Positions 8,908-18,879 of a stretch of 64,000 bases of DNA are shown in pieces. Position 1 is the first letter of the stretch; each line of letters starts with the position of its first letter. The stretch covers positions 71,232 through 135,231 of the forward strand of contig CAJUMU010000004.1 of assembly GCA_910587675.1 (NCBI GenBank), written 5' to 3'. The notes under the pieces are model-generated. The model did not search any database and had not been told where the DNA came from. It saw nothing but the letters and a program-made list of their open reading frames with translations. Position numbers and translations under genes: made by a program. Source of the DNA: an uncultured Alistipes sp. (GTDB taxonomy: Bacteria; Bacteroidota; Bacteroidia; Bacteroidales; Rikenellaceae).

Positions 8908-8997
8908 TTTCAGAGGCAATTATGTATCTCGGCCTCATACGACGACGGCAGCCGCTCCCGTGAAGGAAGCGGCCGCCGCGACGTCGGGCGCGCCCGA

Positions 8998-10071
8998 TTA
9001 CTTGAGACAGCTCTTGAAAAAGCTCTCCATACGATCGAACGGGATGACCCGCATGTTGTCGTACAGATCGACGTGACTCGCATCGGGGACGATCAAAAGT
9101 TCCTTGTTGTCGCCCGTAAGCCGTTTGAAAGCATCCTCGCCGAAGTAGCGTGAATGGGCATTTTCGCCGTGGATAACAAGTACCGCGCTGCGAATCTCGT
9201 CGCTGTAAGCCATAATCGGCGCATTAAGGAACGAGAGCGACGACGTGGCGTTCCAGCCGTCGTTGGAGTTGAGCGAACGCGCGTGATAGCCGCGCGGGGT
9301 CTTGTAATAGTCGTAATAATCCCTCACGAACTGCGGCGCGTCGTCGGGCAGAGGATCTACCACGCCGCCCGCGCGGGCATAGGCGCCGCTCCTCGCATCC
9401 TCGGTGCGTCGGGCGTTCAACCGCTTGCGGAGCTCGTAACGCGCATCGGCATCCATCGAGTCGAAATAGCCGTTTGCCGTGCATCGGCTAATGTCGTACA
9501 TGGTGGACGCCACGGTCGCCTTGATGCGCGTGTCGATGGCGGCGGCGTTGATCGCGAAACCGCCGAATCCGCAGATGCCTATGATGCCTATGCGCTCGCC
9601 GTCGACCTCGGGCAGCGTCGTCAGGAGATCCACCGCCGCGCTGAAATCCTCGGTGTTGATGTCGGGCGAGGCCACATGGCGCGGTTCGCCGCCGCTCTCG
9701 CCAGTAAACGAGGGATCGAAGGCCAGCGCGACGAAGCCCCGCTCGGCCATAGTCTGCGCATAGAGTCCCGACGCCTGCTCCTTCACGGCGCCGAACGGGC
9801 CGCTGACGGCGATGGCGGGCAACGGCCCCTCGGCATTCGAAGGCTCGTAAAGATCGGCGGCGAGAGTCACGCCGTATCGGTTTTCGAAGGTCACTTTACG
9901 GTGCCGCACAACGTCGCTCGCGGGAAACGTCTTGTCCCACTCGCTCGTAAGATTCAGTTTTTCCATGTCGTATTCGTTTTTTCGGTTCGGTTCGCCGCTC
10001 GTGCAGCCCGCCGATGCGGCGAGGCCCAGCGCAACAGCCGCGGCGAGTTTGAAATTCATCGTCTTCATCAT
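8998..10071 (-). CDS. lipoprotein alpha/beta hydrolase (dienelactone-hydrolase-like)
   Basis: This 357-residue protein has a lipoprotein signal peptide with the acylated Cys at 23 (ASAGC). It is an alpha/beta hydrolase: oxyanion-side segment AIAVSGPFGAVKEQ, a nucleophile elbow GICGFGG with Cys167 where most relatives have Ser, and a late IVPDASHVDLYD carrying the probable catalytic His. Such enzymes act on esters or peptides; the substrate is not visible. Alternative starts are the next ATGs at 10068 and 10059. It is leftward, followed by a GC-rich hairpin (8946-8978) before the rml promoter, and preceded by an AraC-type gene in the same orientation that could regulate it. Confidence 0.8.
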   Translation of the reverse strand: MMKTMNFKLAAAVALGLAASAGCTSGEPNRKNEYDMEKLNLTSEWDKTFPASDVVRHRKVTFENRYGVTLAADLYEPSNAEGPLPAIAVSGPFGAVKEQASGLYAQTMAERGFVALAFDPSFTGESGGEPRHVASPDINTEDFSAAVDLLTTLPEVDGERIGIIGICGFGGFAINAAAIDTRIKATVASTMYDISRCTANGYFDSMDADARYELRKRLNARRTEDARSGAYARAGGVVDPLPDDAPQFVRDYYDYYKTPRGYHARSLNSNDGWNATSSLSFLNAPIMAYSDEIRSAVLVIHGENAHSRYFGEDAFKRLTGDNKELLIVPDASHVDLYDNMRVIPFDRMESFFKSCLK

Positions 10072-10182
10072 CGTATCCGTTTAAGATTCACGAGCGCAAA
10101 ATTAAAGAGAAAGCCCCGCGGCGACATTACCGTGAGGCTCAAAAAACATTGCCCAAAAGCTCAACCGAAATTCGCGTCGCGT

Positions 10183-11028
10183 TCAGACAAAAGCGGCCGT
10201 CGGCGATACGCCGTACTGCCTCTTGAATGCTGTCGAGAAATGCGACGGATTCTTGAAACCGACCTCGGCATATACGTCGACCACTTTTTTGCCGCCGTTC
10301 TTCATCATGGCGTATGCCGCCTCGAGGCGTTTGCGGATGAGCCACTTTTCGGGCGGGAGGTCGCTTATCTTCTTGAAGTCGCGTTTGAATGTGGCCAAAC
10401 TGCGGCCCGTGTAGTGCGCCAGCTCCTCCATCGAGAACTCGTACATGTAGTTCTCGTTCATGAACTCCATGATGTCGATCTTCCACGGCTCGTTGAAGTC
10501 GAACAGCGTCGGCGCGAACCGCTCGTCGATATGCAGCAGCGCGAGCAGCCCCTCCTGCAACTTGAGATTCATCAAATCCTCCTTCGGCTTCACCTCGGGA
10601 TCGAAATAGGGCGTCATGGAGGCGAAGAGGCTCGCCAGCTCGACCGTCTTCGGCAGCTTCGCAACCTCGGCGGCGAGCTTCGGCGTCGCGGCCGACACCT
10701 TGCGAAACTCCGGCTTGCCGTACATCTCGCGCAGGAAACGACGCGTGAACATCATGAAGATGCCGCAGTAACGTTCCCCCTCGCACGGCCTCTTGTACAT
10801 GGTTATGTGGTGGTCGCGCGGAATGAAGACGCACTCGCCCTTGCCGACGCGGATACGCTCGCGTCCGTTGTCGAGAATCATTTCGCCCGAATACACGTAA
10901 TTGAGGGCATATTCGCGCGAGCGATGCGTGCACGCCTCCGCATCGTCGTAAAAGAAACTGAAAAACACATCGTTGTAGTTGAATATCAACTTCATCGGCT
11001 CCGTTCGGTCCGCAACTGCCCTATCCAT
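10183..11028 (-). CDS. AraC-family transcriptional regulator
   Basis: The 281-residue protein has an N-terminal cupin-like sensing domain (YVYSGEMILDNGRERIRVGKG) and a C-terminal double helix-turn-helix: first HTH around MEELAHYTGRSLATFKRDF, second around VVDVYAEVGFKNPSHFSTAF with the family-typical GF.NPSHFS..FK. It probably responds to a small ligand. An alternative start at 10995 (MKLIFNYND) is possible: a TTATTTTG element at 11033-11040 would put transcription start near 11026, too close for the ATG at 11028. The target may be the downstream hydrolase gene (inference). Confidence 0.88.
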   Translation of the reverse strand: MDRAVADRTEPMKLIFNYNDVFFSFFYDDAEACTHRSREYALNYVYSGEMILDNGRERIRVGKGECVFIPRDHHITMYKRPCEGERYCGIFMMFTRRFLREMYGKPEFRKVSAATPKLAAEVAKLPKTVELASLFASMTPYFDPEVKPKEDLMNLKLQEGLLALLHIDERFAPTLFDFNEPWKIDIMEFMNENYMYEFSMEELAHYTGRSLATFKRDFKKISDLPPEKWLIRKRLEAAYAMMKNGGKKVVDVYAEVGFKNPSHFSTAFKRQYGVSPTAAFV

Positions 11029-11103
11029 ACGACAAAATAATTACTATCCGATTACACTTATTTCAGATCGAGAACTCCGCGCCTCGGCGCAAATGTACGA
11101 AAA

Positions 11104-11131
11104 TTCCCCGCCTTACCGATAAGGCGGGGAA
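11104..11131 (-). terminator. terminator of the M16 peptidase gene
   Basis: A perfect 12-bp stem (TTCCCCGCCTTA with TAAGGCGGGGAA) and a 4-nt loop lie 30 bp past the M16 stop codon, with an ATTTTC tail on the minus strand. Confidence 0.8.
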
Positions 11132-11160
11132 TAATATTCGTCGCGTCCGCAGCCGCGCGG

Positions 11161-13995
11161 CTACTTCTCGGGGCGCATGACGACCTTCACGAGGTTGCCG
11201 TCGTCGAGCATCTTGCTCATGAAAGCCTTCACGTCGTCGGCGGTAACGGCGTTGATCGCCGCCTCGTACTCCTTCGTATAGTCGATCTTATGGTCGTACC
11301 AATGCGTTATGGCCTGCGACCACCATCCGTTACGCTCCATCGACGCCTTGAGGTTCTTGAGCTGGTATTCGCGGGTCTTGTCCATATCCTCGGCCAGAGG
11401 TCCCTCGGCGGCGATCTTCTCGATCTCGGCCATCACGATCTCGCAAAGCTCGTCGGCCATCTCCTCGTTGGTATCGAAAATGATCTGCATGATATACATC
11501 TCCGCGGGTCTGTCCTGAATACCGCCCACGACCTGCACTCCGTACGTGCCGCCCTTCTCCTCGCGGATCGAGCGGAGGTAACGGTTGCTGAGCGCCTGCG
11601 TGAGGAATATCATGGTCATGCGGTTCTTCAGATTGTAGTCCGCGTCGCCAGTGAAGTTATAGCATACCGAAACTTTGGGCTGTTCCATCTTGGCGGTGAA
11701 ATCATTATCGACGCCGCCGCTTACGGGACGCACCTTGTCGTCGGTAATTCCGTTCGTATGCTTCTTGGCCGCGGGCAGCGAACCGATATACTTCTCGACA
11801 AGAGGTTTCAGCGTCTCGGGATCGATGTTGCCGATAAAGGTGAAGCGGAAATCGGCGGCGTTGGAGTAGAGCGCCTTGTGGATGTCGGCCATGCGGTCGA
11901 GCTTCACCGTCTGCAACAACTCGGGAGTGAGGTTGCGACGGCGGGGATTATCGCCGTAAAGAGTCTTCGTGACATTGTCACTGAAGATGAAATCGGGGTC
12001 GCTCATCTGGTTGGCCAGCATCGACTCGTAACGCTTCATGAGGGTCGCGAAGTCGTCCTCCGAGAAGCGCGGCGCGGTGAATTGCAGATAGAGGAGCTGC
12101 AACATGGTCTCCAGATCCTTCAGCGACGAAGAACCGCTCGCCGTGTGCTTGTACTGTCCGACGGTCACGCCGGCCGAAGCCACCTTGCCCGAGAGCTGCT
12201 TGCGCAGATCCGAAGCCGAGAACTTCGATATACCCGACATGTTCATAACGGCCGACAACATCTGCGCCGAGTAGTAATCCTCGTCGCCGAATATGGCCGC
12301 GCCGCCGTCCGACATAGCCGTAACCGATACTCGGTCGGCCTCGTAAGGGGTCTGCTTGACTACTACCTTTATGCCGTTCTTGAGCGTCCACTCGGTCGTG
12401 CCGAGGTTCTCGTTCACGACGGTCTTCTTCACGGGCGAACCCTTCAAAACGACATCCTCGCCGATCAAAGGCTCCTTCACGACGTTGTCCTCGAACGCCT
12501 CCACATCGGCGGCGACCGAAGCCTTCAGCATCTCGACCAGCTCCTGCTCGGTCGGAACCTCGACGCCATCCTTCTTGGGCGAACGAGCCATGATAACGGC
12601 GTTCTTCAAGGGATCGTAGAGACCTTGCACCGTTTTGTTAATCATGTCGAGATCGATCATCTCCACCAACTGCTTGTCCAGATCGTGCTCGGTCTGCGCG
12701 TCGGGCATGGGCTCGCCCAGACGGAAATTATTGATGCAACGCTCGGCGAACGAGTCGTGACGACGGTCGTCGCGGCTGTTGTACTGCGTCTCGATGCTCG
12801 ACAGCAGATTGTTCTTGGCGCGCTCGTACTCGCCCTCGGTGAATCCGTAACGGCGCATGCGCTCCATCTCGGTAAGCAGGGCCTTGTAACCCTCGGCCAG
12901 CTTGCCGTCGGCCGTACGCACGTATCCGCCCGTGACGTCGAGCGTGGGACAGATTCCGAAGCTGCTCACGGGGTCGAACGACGCGCCGAGGAAAGGAGCG
13001 TCGGGCTTGCGCGAAATGTCGTTCAGACGCTCGTTCATCATTATCGATATGTAGCTCGAAACGATATCGACCATTTCGGCAGCCACCAGACCCTTGTACT
13101 GCTTGGGCATGGCCTGCTGCTTGTAGAGGATTTGCAGATACGTGCTCTGCATTTCGGGATCGACGAAGACACTCACGATAGGCTCGTCGTTGTCGGGCAC
13201 GGTTATCACCTCCTTCTTGGCGGCGTCGGCCGCGGGAGCGGGAATGTCGGCCATCACGCTCTTGATCTTCTGCTCGATGGCGTCGACGTCGATATCGCCG
13301 ACCACGACCACAGCCTGATAGTCGGGACGATACCACTTATTGTAGAACGACTGCAAATCGTCGTGCGAGAAGCTCTTCAGGCCGTCGAGATAACCGATAA
13401 GATTGCGCTCGGCATACTTAGTGCCCTTGCCCGCCGCCTTCAGCATGTCGATGGTCGAACGCCACGAAGCGCCGTCGCGCGTGCGCAACTCCTCCATAAT
13501 CACTCCGCGCTCCGAATCGATCTCCTCGGGCTCCAGAGCGATGAAGTGCGACCAGTCGTGCAGGATGAGCAACGCCGAGTCGATGACTCCCTCGCGCTGC
13601 ACGGGAACATCGCTCATGTAGTATTGCGTCAGGTCCCACGAGGTGAACGCATTAAGGTTGGCTCCGAACTTCACACCGATCTTCTCCAAATACTCGATCA
13701 GGGTCTTGTCGGGGAAATTCTTGGTGCCGTTGAAGGCCATGTGCTCCAGAAAGTGAGCCAGACCCTGCTGCGAATCATCCTCCTGAATAGCTCCTACGTC
13801 GTGTACGATATAGAAGTTGGCCATGTTCTTCGGCTTCTCGTTGTGACGGACGTAGTAGGTCAGCCCGTTGGGGAGCACGCCCGTGCGAATCTCCTTATCG
13901 GCCTCGATGGGCTTCATGCGATCGACCTGCGCCTGCGCCGTCATCGCCATACCCCCCACGAGGAGTGCCACGGCGATAAGTAATAGTCGTTTCAT
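11161..13995 (-). CDS. periplasmic M16-family zinc metallopeptidase
   Basis: This 944-residue protein has a signal peptide (residues 1-22, ending AQAQ) and two pitrilysin-type halves. The first carries the inverted zinc motif HFLEH at 81-85 (H81, H85, catalytic E84) in GLAHFLEHMAFNGTKNFP and the distal IDSERGVIMEELR acidic helix. The C-terminal half has the usual inactive domain with EEKGGTYGVQV. Length matches the pqqL-like or Bacteroidota M16 proteases. The frame opens upstream to 14157, but a promoter lies at 14021-14052, so the ATG at 13995 followed by the signal peptide is the start. Confidence 0.93.
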   Translation of the reverse strand: MKRLLLIAVALLVGGMAMTAQAQVDRMKPIEADKEIRTGVLPNGLTYYVRHNEKPKNMANFYIVHDVGAIQEDDSQQGLAHFLEHMAFNGTKNFPDKTLIEYLEKIGVKFGANLNAFTSWDLTQYYMSDVPVQREGVIDSALLILHDWSHFIALEPEEIDSERGVIMEELRTRDGASWRSTIDMLKAAGKGTKYAERNLIGYLDGLKSFSHDDLQSFYNKWYRPDYQAVVVVGDIDVDAIEQKIKSVMADIPAPAADAAKKEVITVPDNDEPIVSVFVDPEMQSTYLQILYKQQAMPKQYKGLVAAEMVDIVSSYISIMMNERLNDISRKPDAPFLGASFDPVSSFGICPTLDVTGGYVRTADGKLAEGYKALLTEMERMRRYGFTEGEYERAKNNLLSSIETQYNSRDDRRHDSFAERCINNFRLGEPMPDAQTEHDLDKQLVEMIDLDMINKTVQGLYDPLKNAVIMARSPKKDGVEVPTEQELVEMLKASVAADVEAFEDNVVKEPLIGEDVVLKGSPVKKTVVNENLGTTEWTLKNGIKVVVKQTPYEADRVSVTAMSDGGAAIFGDEDYYSAQMLSAVMNMSGISKFSASDLRKQLSGKVASAGVTVGQYKHTASGSSSLKDLETMLQLLYLQFTAPRFSEDDFATLMKRYESMLANQMSDPDFIFSDNVTKTLYGDNPRRRNLTPELLQTVKLDRMADIHKALYSNAADFRFTFIGNIDPETLKPLVEKYIGSLPAAKKHTNGITDDKVRPVSGGVDNDFTAKMEQPKVSVCYNFTGDADYNLKNRMTMIFLTQALSNRYLRSIREEKGGTYGVQVVGGIQDRPAEMYIMQIIFDTNEEMADELCEIVMAEIEKIAAEGPLAEDMDKTREYQLKNLKASMERNGWWSQAITHWYDHKIDYTKEYEAAINAVTADDVKAFMSKMLDDGNLVKVVMRPEK

Positions 13996-14020
13996 AATTG
14001 TATTGATTATTGATAACACG

Positions 14021-14052
14021 CAAATATACACACAATTTCGTCGGATTGCAAA
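14021..14052 (-). promoter_or_regulatory. promoter of the M16 peptidase gene
   Basis: On the minus strand TTTG, 20 bp, TATATTTG is a near-ideal Bacteroidota -33/-7 pair. It lies 26 bp before the ATG at 13995 and decides the start against the longer frame. Confidence 0.8.
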
Positions 14053-14170
14053 TGCGCATGCCGTTAATTCCGCGCTCCGCATCGAGGACAGAACCGTCGT
14101 CAGATGCCGACGGACGACGATTTTATCCGATTTTTTTGCATCGCGATTAACAATCATAAGAAAATATCGC

Positions 14171-14178
14171 TATATTTG
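14171..14178 (+). promoter_or_regulatory. -7 box of gdhA
   Basis: TATATTTG matches TAnnTTTG and lies 36 bp before the gdhA ATG. The -33 element is weak at the expected distance. Confidence 0.55.
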
Positions 14179-14213
14179 TAATAAGATAAAACCAACAACC
14201 AAACATACGTATT

Positions 14214-15554
14214 ATGAACGTTAATAATTTGATGGCAGATCTCGAACGGAAGCATCCGGGTGAAAGCGAGTATCTGCAAGCAGTACGCGAAGTCCTCGAG
14301 TCGGTCGAGGAGGTTTACAACGAACATCCCGAGTTCGAAAAGGCTAAAATCGTCGAGCGTATGGTCGAGCCCGACCGCATCATCACCTTCCGCGTGACGT
14401 GGGTGGACGACAGCGGCGAGATACAGACCAACATCGGTTACCGCGTGCAGTTCAACAGCGCCATAGGCCCCTACAAAGGCGGCCTGCGATTCCACAGCGC
14501 GGTGAACCCCTCGATGCTGAAGTTCCTCGGCTTCGAGCAGACGTTCAAAAACGCGCTCACCACTCTGCCGATGGGCGGCGCGAAGGGTGGTTCGGATTTC
14601 AGCCCCAAGGGCAAGTCCGACGCCGAGATCATGCGTTTCTGTCAGGCATTCATGCTCGAATTGTGGAAGAACATCGGCCCTGACACCGACGTTCCCGCAG
14701 GCGACGTGGGTGTGGGCGGCCGCGAGATCGGCTATCTTTACGGCATGTACAAGAAACTGGCGCGCGAATACAACACGGGCGTGCTGACGGGCAAGGGCAT
14801 AACGTGGGGCGGATCGCTCATACGTCCCGAGGCAACGGGATTCGGCGCGCTCTACTTCGTTCAGCACATGCTGCATCAGGCGGGCAAGTCGATCGAGGGC
14901 AAGACGGTGGCGTTGTCGGGCTTCGGCAACGTGGCTTGGGGCGCAGCGACCAAGGCGACAGAGTTGGGCGCCAAGGTGATCGCTATATCGGGACCCGACG
15001 GCGTGATATACAATCCCAACGGAATGACTCCCGAGAAGATCGACTACATGCTGGAGCTTCGCGCGTCGAACCGCGACATAGTGGCTCCGTTCGCCGAGCG
15101 TTTCCCCGACGCGCAGTTCATAGCGGGCAAGAAAGCATGGAGCATAAAGTGCGACATAGCCCTGCCCTGCGCATTCCAGAACGAGCTTAACGGCGACGAC
15201 GCCAAAGAGCTTCTCGCGAACGGCACGTGGTGCGCGGCCGAGGTGTCGAACATGGGTTGCACCCCCGAGGCTATCGCCGAGTTCCAGCGCGCGGGCATCC
15301 TCTTCGCCCCGGGCAAGGCGGTGAACGCGGGCGGCGTGGCGACTTCGGGATTGGAGATGACCCAGAACGCCCAGCATCTGTCGTGGTCGGCCGAGGAGGT
15401 GGACAACAAACTGCACTACATCATGTCGCAGATCCACGAGGCGTGCGTGCGTTACGGCGAGCAGCCCGACGGCTGTATCAATTATGTGAAGGGCGCCAAT
15501 ATCGCCGGCTTCATGAAGGTGGCTCACGCCATGTTGGAGCAGGGAATAATCTAA
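14214..15554 (+). CDS. gdhA: NADP-type glutamate dehydrogenase
   Basis: The enzyme reductively aminates 2-oxoglutarate to glutamate for ammonium assimilation. The 446-residue hexameric-type sequence has GPYKGGLRFHSAVN, the catalytic lysine motif LPMGGAKGGSDF around residue 125, and the dinucleotide-binding ALSGFGNVAWGAATKATELGA near 230. Its length and the SDF motif fit the GDH-I class of Bacteroides and E. coli. It is monocistronic, with its own -7 box and a strong terminator. Confidence 0.96.
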   Translation: MNVNNLMADLERKHPGESEYLQAVREVLESVEEVYNEHPEFEKAKIVERMVEPDRIITFRVTWVDDSGEIQTNIGYRVQFNSAIGPYKGGLRFHSAVNPSMLKFLGFEQTFKNALTTLPMGGAKGGSDFSPKGKSDAEIMRFCQAFMLELWKNIGPDTDVPAGDVGVGGREIGYLYGMYKKLAREYNTGVLTGKGITWGGSLIRPEATGFGALYFVQHMLHQAGKSIEGKTVALSGFGNVAWGAATKATELGAKVIAISGPDGVIYNPNGMTPEKIDYMLELRASNRDIVAPFAERFPDAQFIAGKKAWSIKCDIALPCAFQNELNGDDAKELLANGTWCAAEVSNMGCTPEAIAEFQRAGILFAPGKAVNAGGVATSGLEMTQNAQHLSWSAEEVDNKLHYIMSQIHEACVRYGEQPDGCINYVKGANIAGFMKVAHAMLEQGII

Positions 15555-15572
15555 CGTCTATCATATTATGAA

Positions 15573-15609
15573 AACGCGGCCCGCTCAACATAAGCGGGCC
15601 GCGTTCTTT
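15573..15609 (+). terminator. terminator of gdhA
   Basis: A perfect 13-bp GC-rich stem (AACGCGGCCCGCT with AGCGGGCCGCGTT), 7-nt loop and CTTTT tail start 18 bp after the stop codon. Confidence 0.9.
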
Positions 15610-15734
15610 TACACGATTATCTGCTTCGGACTCGCGCATCCGCGACTACCGACACGAAGCAAAACGACCGCTTCGAATAAATTCGAGCGGTCGTTTCATT
15701 TCGGTCCCGCGCCTGCGGCGCTTTCCGTTCTTCG

Positions 15735-15806
<72 letters not shown>

Positions 15807-15957
15807 ATTCATCCCTAAAAGGCGATGCAAAAGTAGGAAACAAAATCGAATCGACCAAAAATTTCGCCTCTTTTTTACGTCTTTCGATGCAAAAAAATAT
15901 CGCCGCCTCATTGCCGTCCCATGATTTGCGCCACGACAACGCCTCTGGCACAATCGG

Positions 15958-16542
15958 TTAAAACGTCAGATCGAGCTCCACGACCTCGCCCGCGGCAAAC
16001 GACGCCGCCACATCGATTATACGTTGGTTGCGGCTGCCGCGAAACAGCAGCGAGGTGTCTCGCTCCGACAGCACGAACCGCCCGTCGACCAAAACGTCCA
16101 CCGCGCGCAGCAGCTCCTCGCAAGCTCCTCCGCGCCCCGCGATCTCCTCGAACGTAAGGCCCGTATAGCACCATATCGTCTTGTCGGTACGCTCTCGCAC
16201 GGCCCGAGCCAACGCCGCGAACCCCTCGGCCTGAAACATAGGATCGCCTCCCGAGAAGGTCACGTCGAGATCGGCATCCACTATCCGCTCCAGCACGGCC
16301 GAGATACTCATCTCCTCGCCGCCCGCGGGATCCCACGACTGCGGATTGTGGCACCCCTCGCAACGGTTGGCGCATCCCGCGCCGTAAATCGAGGTGCGCA
16401 GCCCTACCCCGTCGACCGACGTCCCCTCGACTATGCGCAGCACCCTCAACGACGACGCGCCGCCCGACGACGCGCCGCCGTCGCACGCAAAGGTCCGCAT
16501 ACGCGGACCCTGCTTACCGAAAGAGATCGAATTGCGCGCCAT
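15958..16542 (-). CDS. nrdG: anaerobic ribonucleotide reductase activase
   Basis: NrdG is the radical SAM enzyme that installs the glycyl radical on NrdD. The 194-residue product has the cluster motif CANRCEGCHNP (C57, C61, C64) and the SAM-binding VTFSGGDPMFQ. It is about 30 residues longer at the N-terminus than typical NrdG; the ATG at 16542 begins 1 bp after the nrdD stop codon, supporting translational coupling and this start. An internal start at M15 is possible. It is the second gene of the riboswitch-led operon. Confidence 0.94.
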   Translation of the reverse strand: MARNSISFGKQGPRMRTFACDGGASSGGASSLRVLRIVEGTSVDGVGLRTSIYGAGCANRCEGCHNPQSWDPAGGEEMSISAVLERIVDADLDVTFSGGDPMFQAEGFAALARAVRERTDKTIWCYTGLTFEEIAGRGGACEELLRAVDVLVDGRFVLSERDTSLLFRGSRNQRIIDVAASFAAGEVVELDLTF

Positions 16543-16543
16543 C

Positions 16544-18751
16544 CTATTTATGAATAACGCGATCGCGCAACTCGGCGAGTTTGGCGTTGTTCCAGCGGTC
16601 GGTCGTGCCGACCAGATACCCCGTTATGCGCTGCAACTTGTCGATATTTCCGCTGCCGCACTTCGGACATGCGGTCAGATTTTCGGCGGCGTCCTCGTAA
16701 CCGCAGTCCATGCAGCGGTTGCGGTTATGGTTCACCGAACTGTAACCTATGTCGTACTTGTCCATCAGATCGACGATATCCATGATCGCCTGCGGATTGT
16801 GCGTCGCGTCACCGTCGATCTCGACATAGAATATGTGTCCGCCGCCCGTGAGCGCATGATAGGGAGCCTCCACCTCGGCCTTGTGCTTGGGCGAGCAATG
16901 ATAATAGACGGGCACGTGGTTCGAATTGGTATAATAAACCTTGTCGGTAATGCCTTTCAGCTCGCCGAAATCCTTGCGGTCGCGGCCCGTGAACTTACCC
17001 GACAACCCCTCGGCAGGAGTGGCCAGCACGCTGAAGTTATGGCCGTAACGCTCCGAAAACTCGTTCGCGCGGTCGCGCATGCGGCCTACTATTTCGAGTC
17101 CCAACTTCTGAGCCTCGGCGCTCTCGCCGTGATGCTTGCCCACAAGGGCGATCAGGCACTCGGCCAGACCGATGAAACCTATGCCGAGCGTACCTTGATT
17201 TATGACGCTCTCGATGGTGTCGTTCGGGCCGAGATTCTCGCTGCCCACCCACAACGACGACATCAACAGCGGGAACTGCTTCGCCAAAGCGGTCTTCTGA
17301 AAATCGTAACGATTGCACAACTGACGCGCCGTGACCTCCATGACCTCGTCCAGCTTCTCGAAGAACTTCTCGATACGGGCCTTTTCGTCGGCAATATCCA
17401 TGCACTCGATGGCCAGTCGCACGATATTCATCGTGGTGAACGACAGGTTACCGCGGCCTACCGAGGTCTTCTCGCCGAAACGGTTCTCGAACACGCGCGT
17501 GCGGCATCCCATCGTCGCCACCTCGTAAAGATAGCGGTTCGGATCGTCGGCGCGCCACTTCTCGTGGCGGTTGAACGGGGCGTCGAGATTCACGAAGTTG
17601 GGGAAAAACCTCCGTGCCGTAACCTTGCAGGCCAGCTTGTAGAGATCGTAATTGGGATCCTCGGGCAGATAGCTCACCCCACGCTTCTTTTTCCATATCT
17701 GGATGGGAAATATAGCGGTCGATCCGTTGCCGACGCCCTCGTAAGTCGAGGTGAGCAGCTCGCGGATGATGCAACGCCCCTCGGCCGAGGTGTCGGTGCC
17801 GTAATTGATCGACGAAAAGACCACCTGATTGCCGCCGCGCGAGTGGATGGTGTTCATGTTGTGGATAAAAGCCTCCATCGACTGGTGCACGCGGCCGACG
17901 GTGCGGTTGATGGCGTGCTGCAACACGCGCTCCTCGCCCTTCAGACCGTCCAGATCGCGCTCGATATAGTCGGGAAATTGCGCATCGTAGAGATGCGAAT
18001 AGTCCTCGCCGCTGAAACGCTCCAGAGTCTTCACCTCCTCGACGAACGAACGGCGCACGTACGGAGCCAGATAGAAATCGAACGCGGGGATAGCCTGACC
18101 GCCGTGCATCTCGTTCTGCACCGTCTCCATCGAGATACAGCCTATGATGCTGGCCGTCTCGATGCGTTTGGTGGGACGCGACTCGCCGTGGCCCGCCTGA
18201 AAACCGCGCTCCAGAATCTTGTCGAGCGGATGCTGTATGCAGGTGAGCGACTTGGTGGGATAGTAATCCTTGTCGTGGATGTGGATATAGTTGTTGCGCA
18301 GCGCGGTGCGGGTCTGCTCGGCGAGCAGGTAATCGTCGACGAAAGGTTTGGTGGTCTCGCTGGCGAACTTCATCATCATGCCCGCGGGAGTGTCGGCGTT
18401 CATGTTGGCGTTCTCGCGGGTGATGTCGTTGCTCTTGGCCTCGATTATCTCCAGAAATATGTCTCGCGTCTTGGCCTTGCGGGCGATGCTGCGCTTGTCG
18501 CGATAGGCTATGTAACGCTTGGCGACCTCCTTGCGGGGCGAGTTCATCAACTCCATCTCCACCATGTCCTGAATCTGCTCCACCGACGTCTTCTCGGCGC
18601 CGCGGCACTCTATACGGTCGGTGATCTTGTACACCAACGTCTCGTCCTCGCCCCGCTCGGTGGTGAGCATGGCCTTGCGGATCGCGGCGGCTATCTTCTC
18701 GCGATTGAAGCCTACCACGCGTCCGTCACGTTTAACTACTGTCTGTATCAT
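16544..18751 (-). CDS. nrdD: anaerobic ribonucleoside-triphosphate reductase (class III)
   Basis: NrdD reduces ribonucleoside triphosphates to deoxyribonucleotides without oxygen. The 735-residue protein has an N-terminal ATP-cone (VVKRDGRVVGFNREKIAAAIRKAM), the catalytic barrel, a C-terminal zinc site (CMDCGY and CPKCGS) and the glycyl radical motif RITGYLVG, with the radical Gly at about 711. It is followed directly by nrdG. A 5' leader of about 280 nt contains an apparent cobalamin riboswitch, so expression should fall when B12 is plentiful. Confidence 0.96.
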   Translation of the reverse strand: MIQTVVKRDGRVVGFNREKIAAAIRKAMLTTERGEDETLVYKITDRIECRGAEKTSVEQIQDMVEMELMNSPRKEVAKRYIAYRDKRSIARKAKTRDIFLEIIEAKSNDITRENANMNADTPAGMMMKFASETTKPFVDDYLLAEQTRTALRNNYIHIHDKDYYPTKSLTCIQHPLDKILERGFQAGHGESRPTKRIETASIIGCISMETVQNEMHGGQAIPAFDFYLAPYVRRSFVEEVKTLERFSGEDYSHLYDAQFPDYIERDLDGLKGEERVLQHAINRTVGRVHQSMEAFIHNMNTIHSRGGNQVVFSSINYGTDTSAEGRCIIRELLTSTYEGVGNGSTAIFPIQIWKKKRGVSYLPEDPNYDLYKLACKVTARRFFPNFVNLDAPFNRHEKWRADDPNRYLYEVATMGCRTRVFENRFGEKTSVGRGNLSFTTMNIVRLAIECMDIADEKARIEKFFEKLDEVMEVTARQLCNRYDFQKTALAKQFPLLMSSLWVGSENLGPNDTIESVINQGTLGIGFIGLAECLIALVGKHHGESAEAQKLGLEIVGRMRDRANEFSERYGHNFSVLATPAEGLSGKFTGRDRKDFGELKGITDKVYYTNSNHVPVYYHCSPKHKAEVEAPYHALTGGGHIFYVEIDGDATHNPQAIMDIVDLMDKYDIGYSSVNHNRNRCMDCGYEDAAENLTACPKCGSGNIDKLQRITGYLVGTTDRWNNAKLAELRDRVIHK

Positions 18752-18879
18752 CTTACTTAGTCTTTAATATTCGTCGCCGTTGCAGACGAAACGCGACCAT
18801 CGCGCTCCGCATGCAAAAACCGATAGTGATGAAAATTTCGGCCTGCCATACGCTCTTCGCCCGAAAACATACGGCTCGC

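Noticed and set aside
11290..13983. Very long open frame on the + strand (897 codons) opposite the M16 peptidase
   Set aside because: High GC with G/C third positions opens antisense frames; the peptidase on the other strand has clear motifs, signal peptide and promoter.
16394..18760. 788-codon + strand open frame opposite nrdD and nrdG
   Set aside because: Antisense shadow; nrdD and nrdG motifs are unequivocal on the minus strand.
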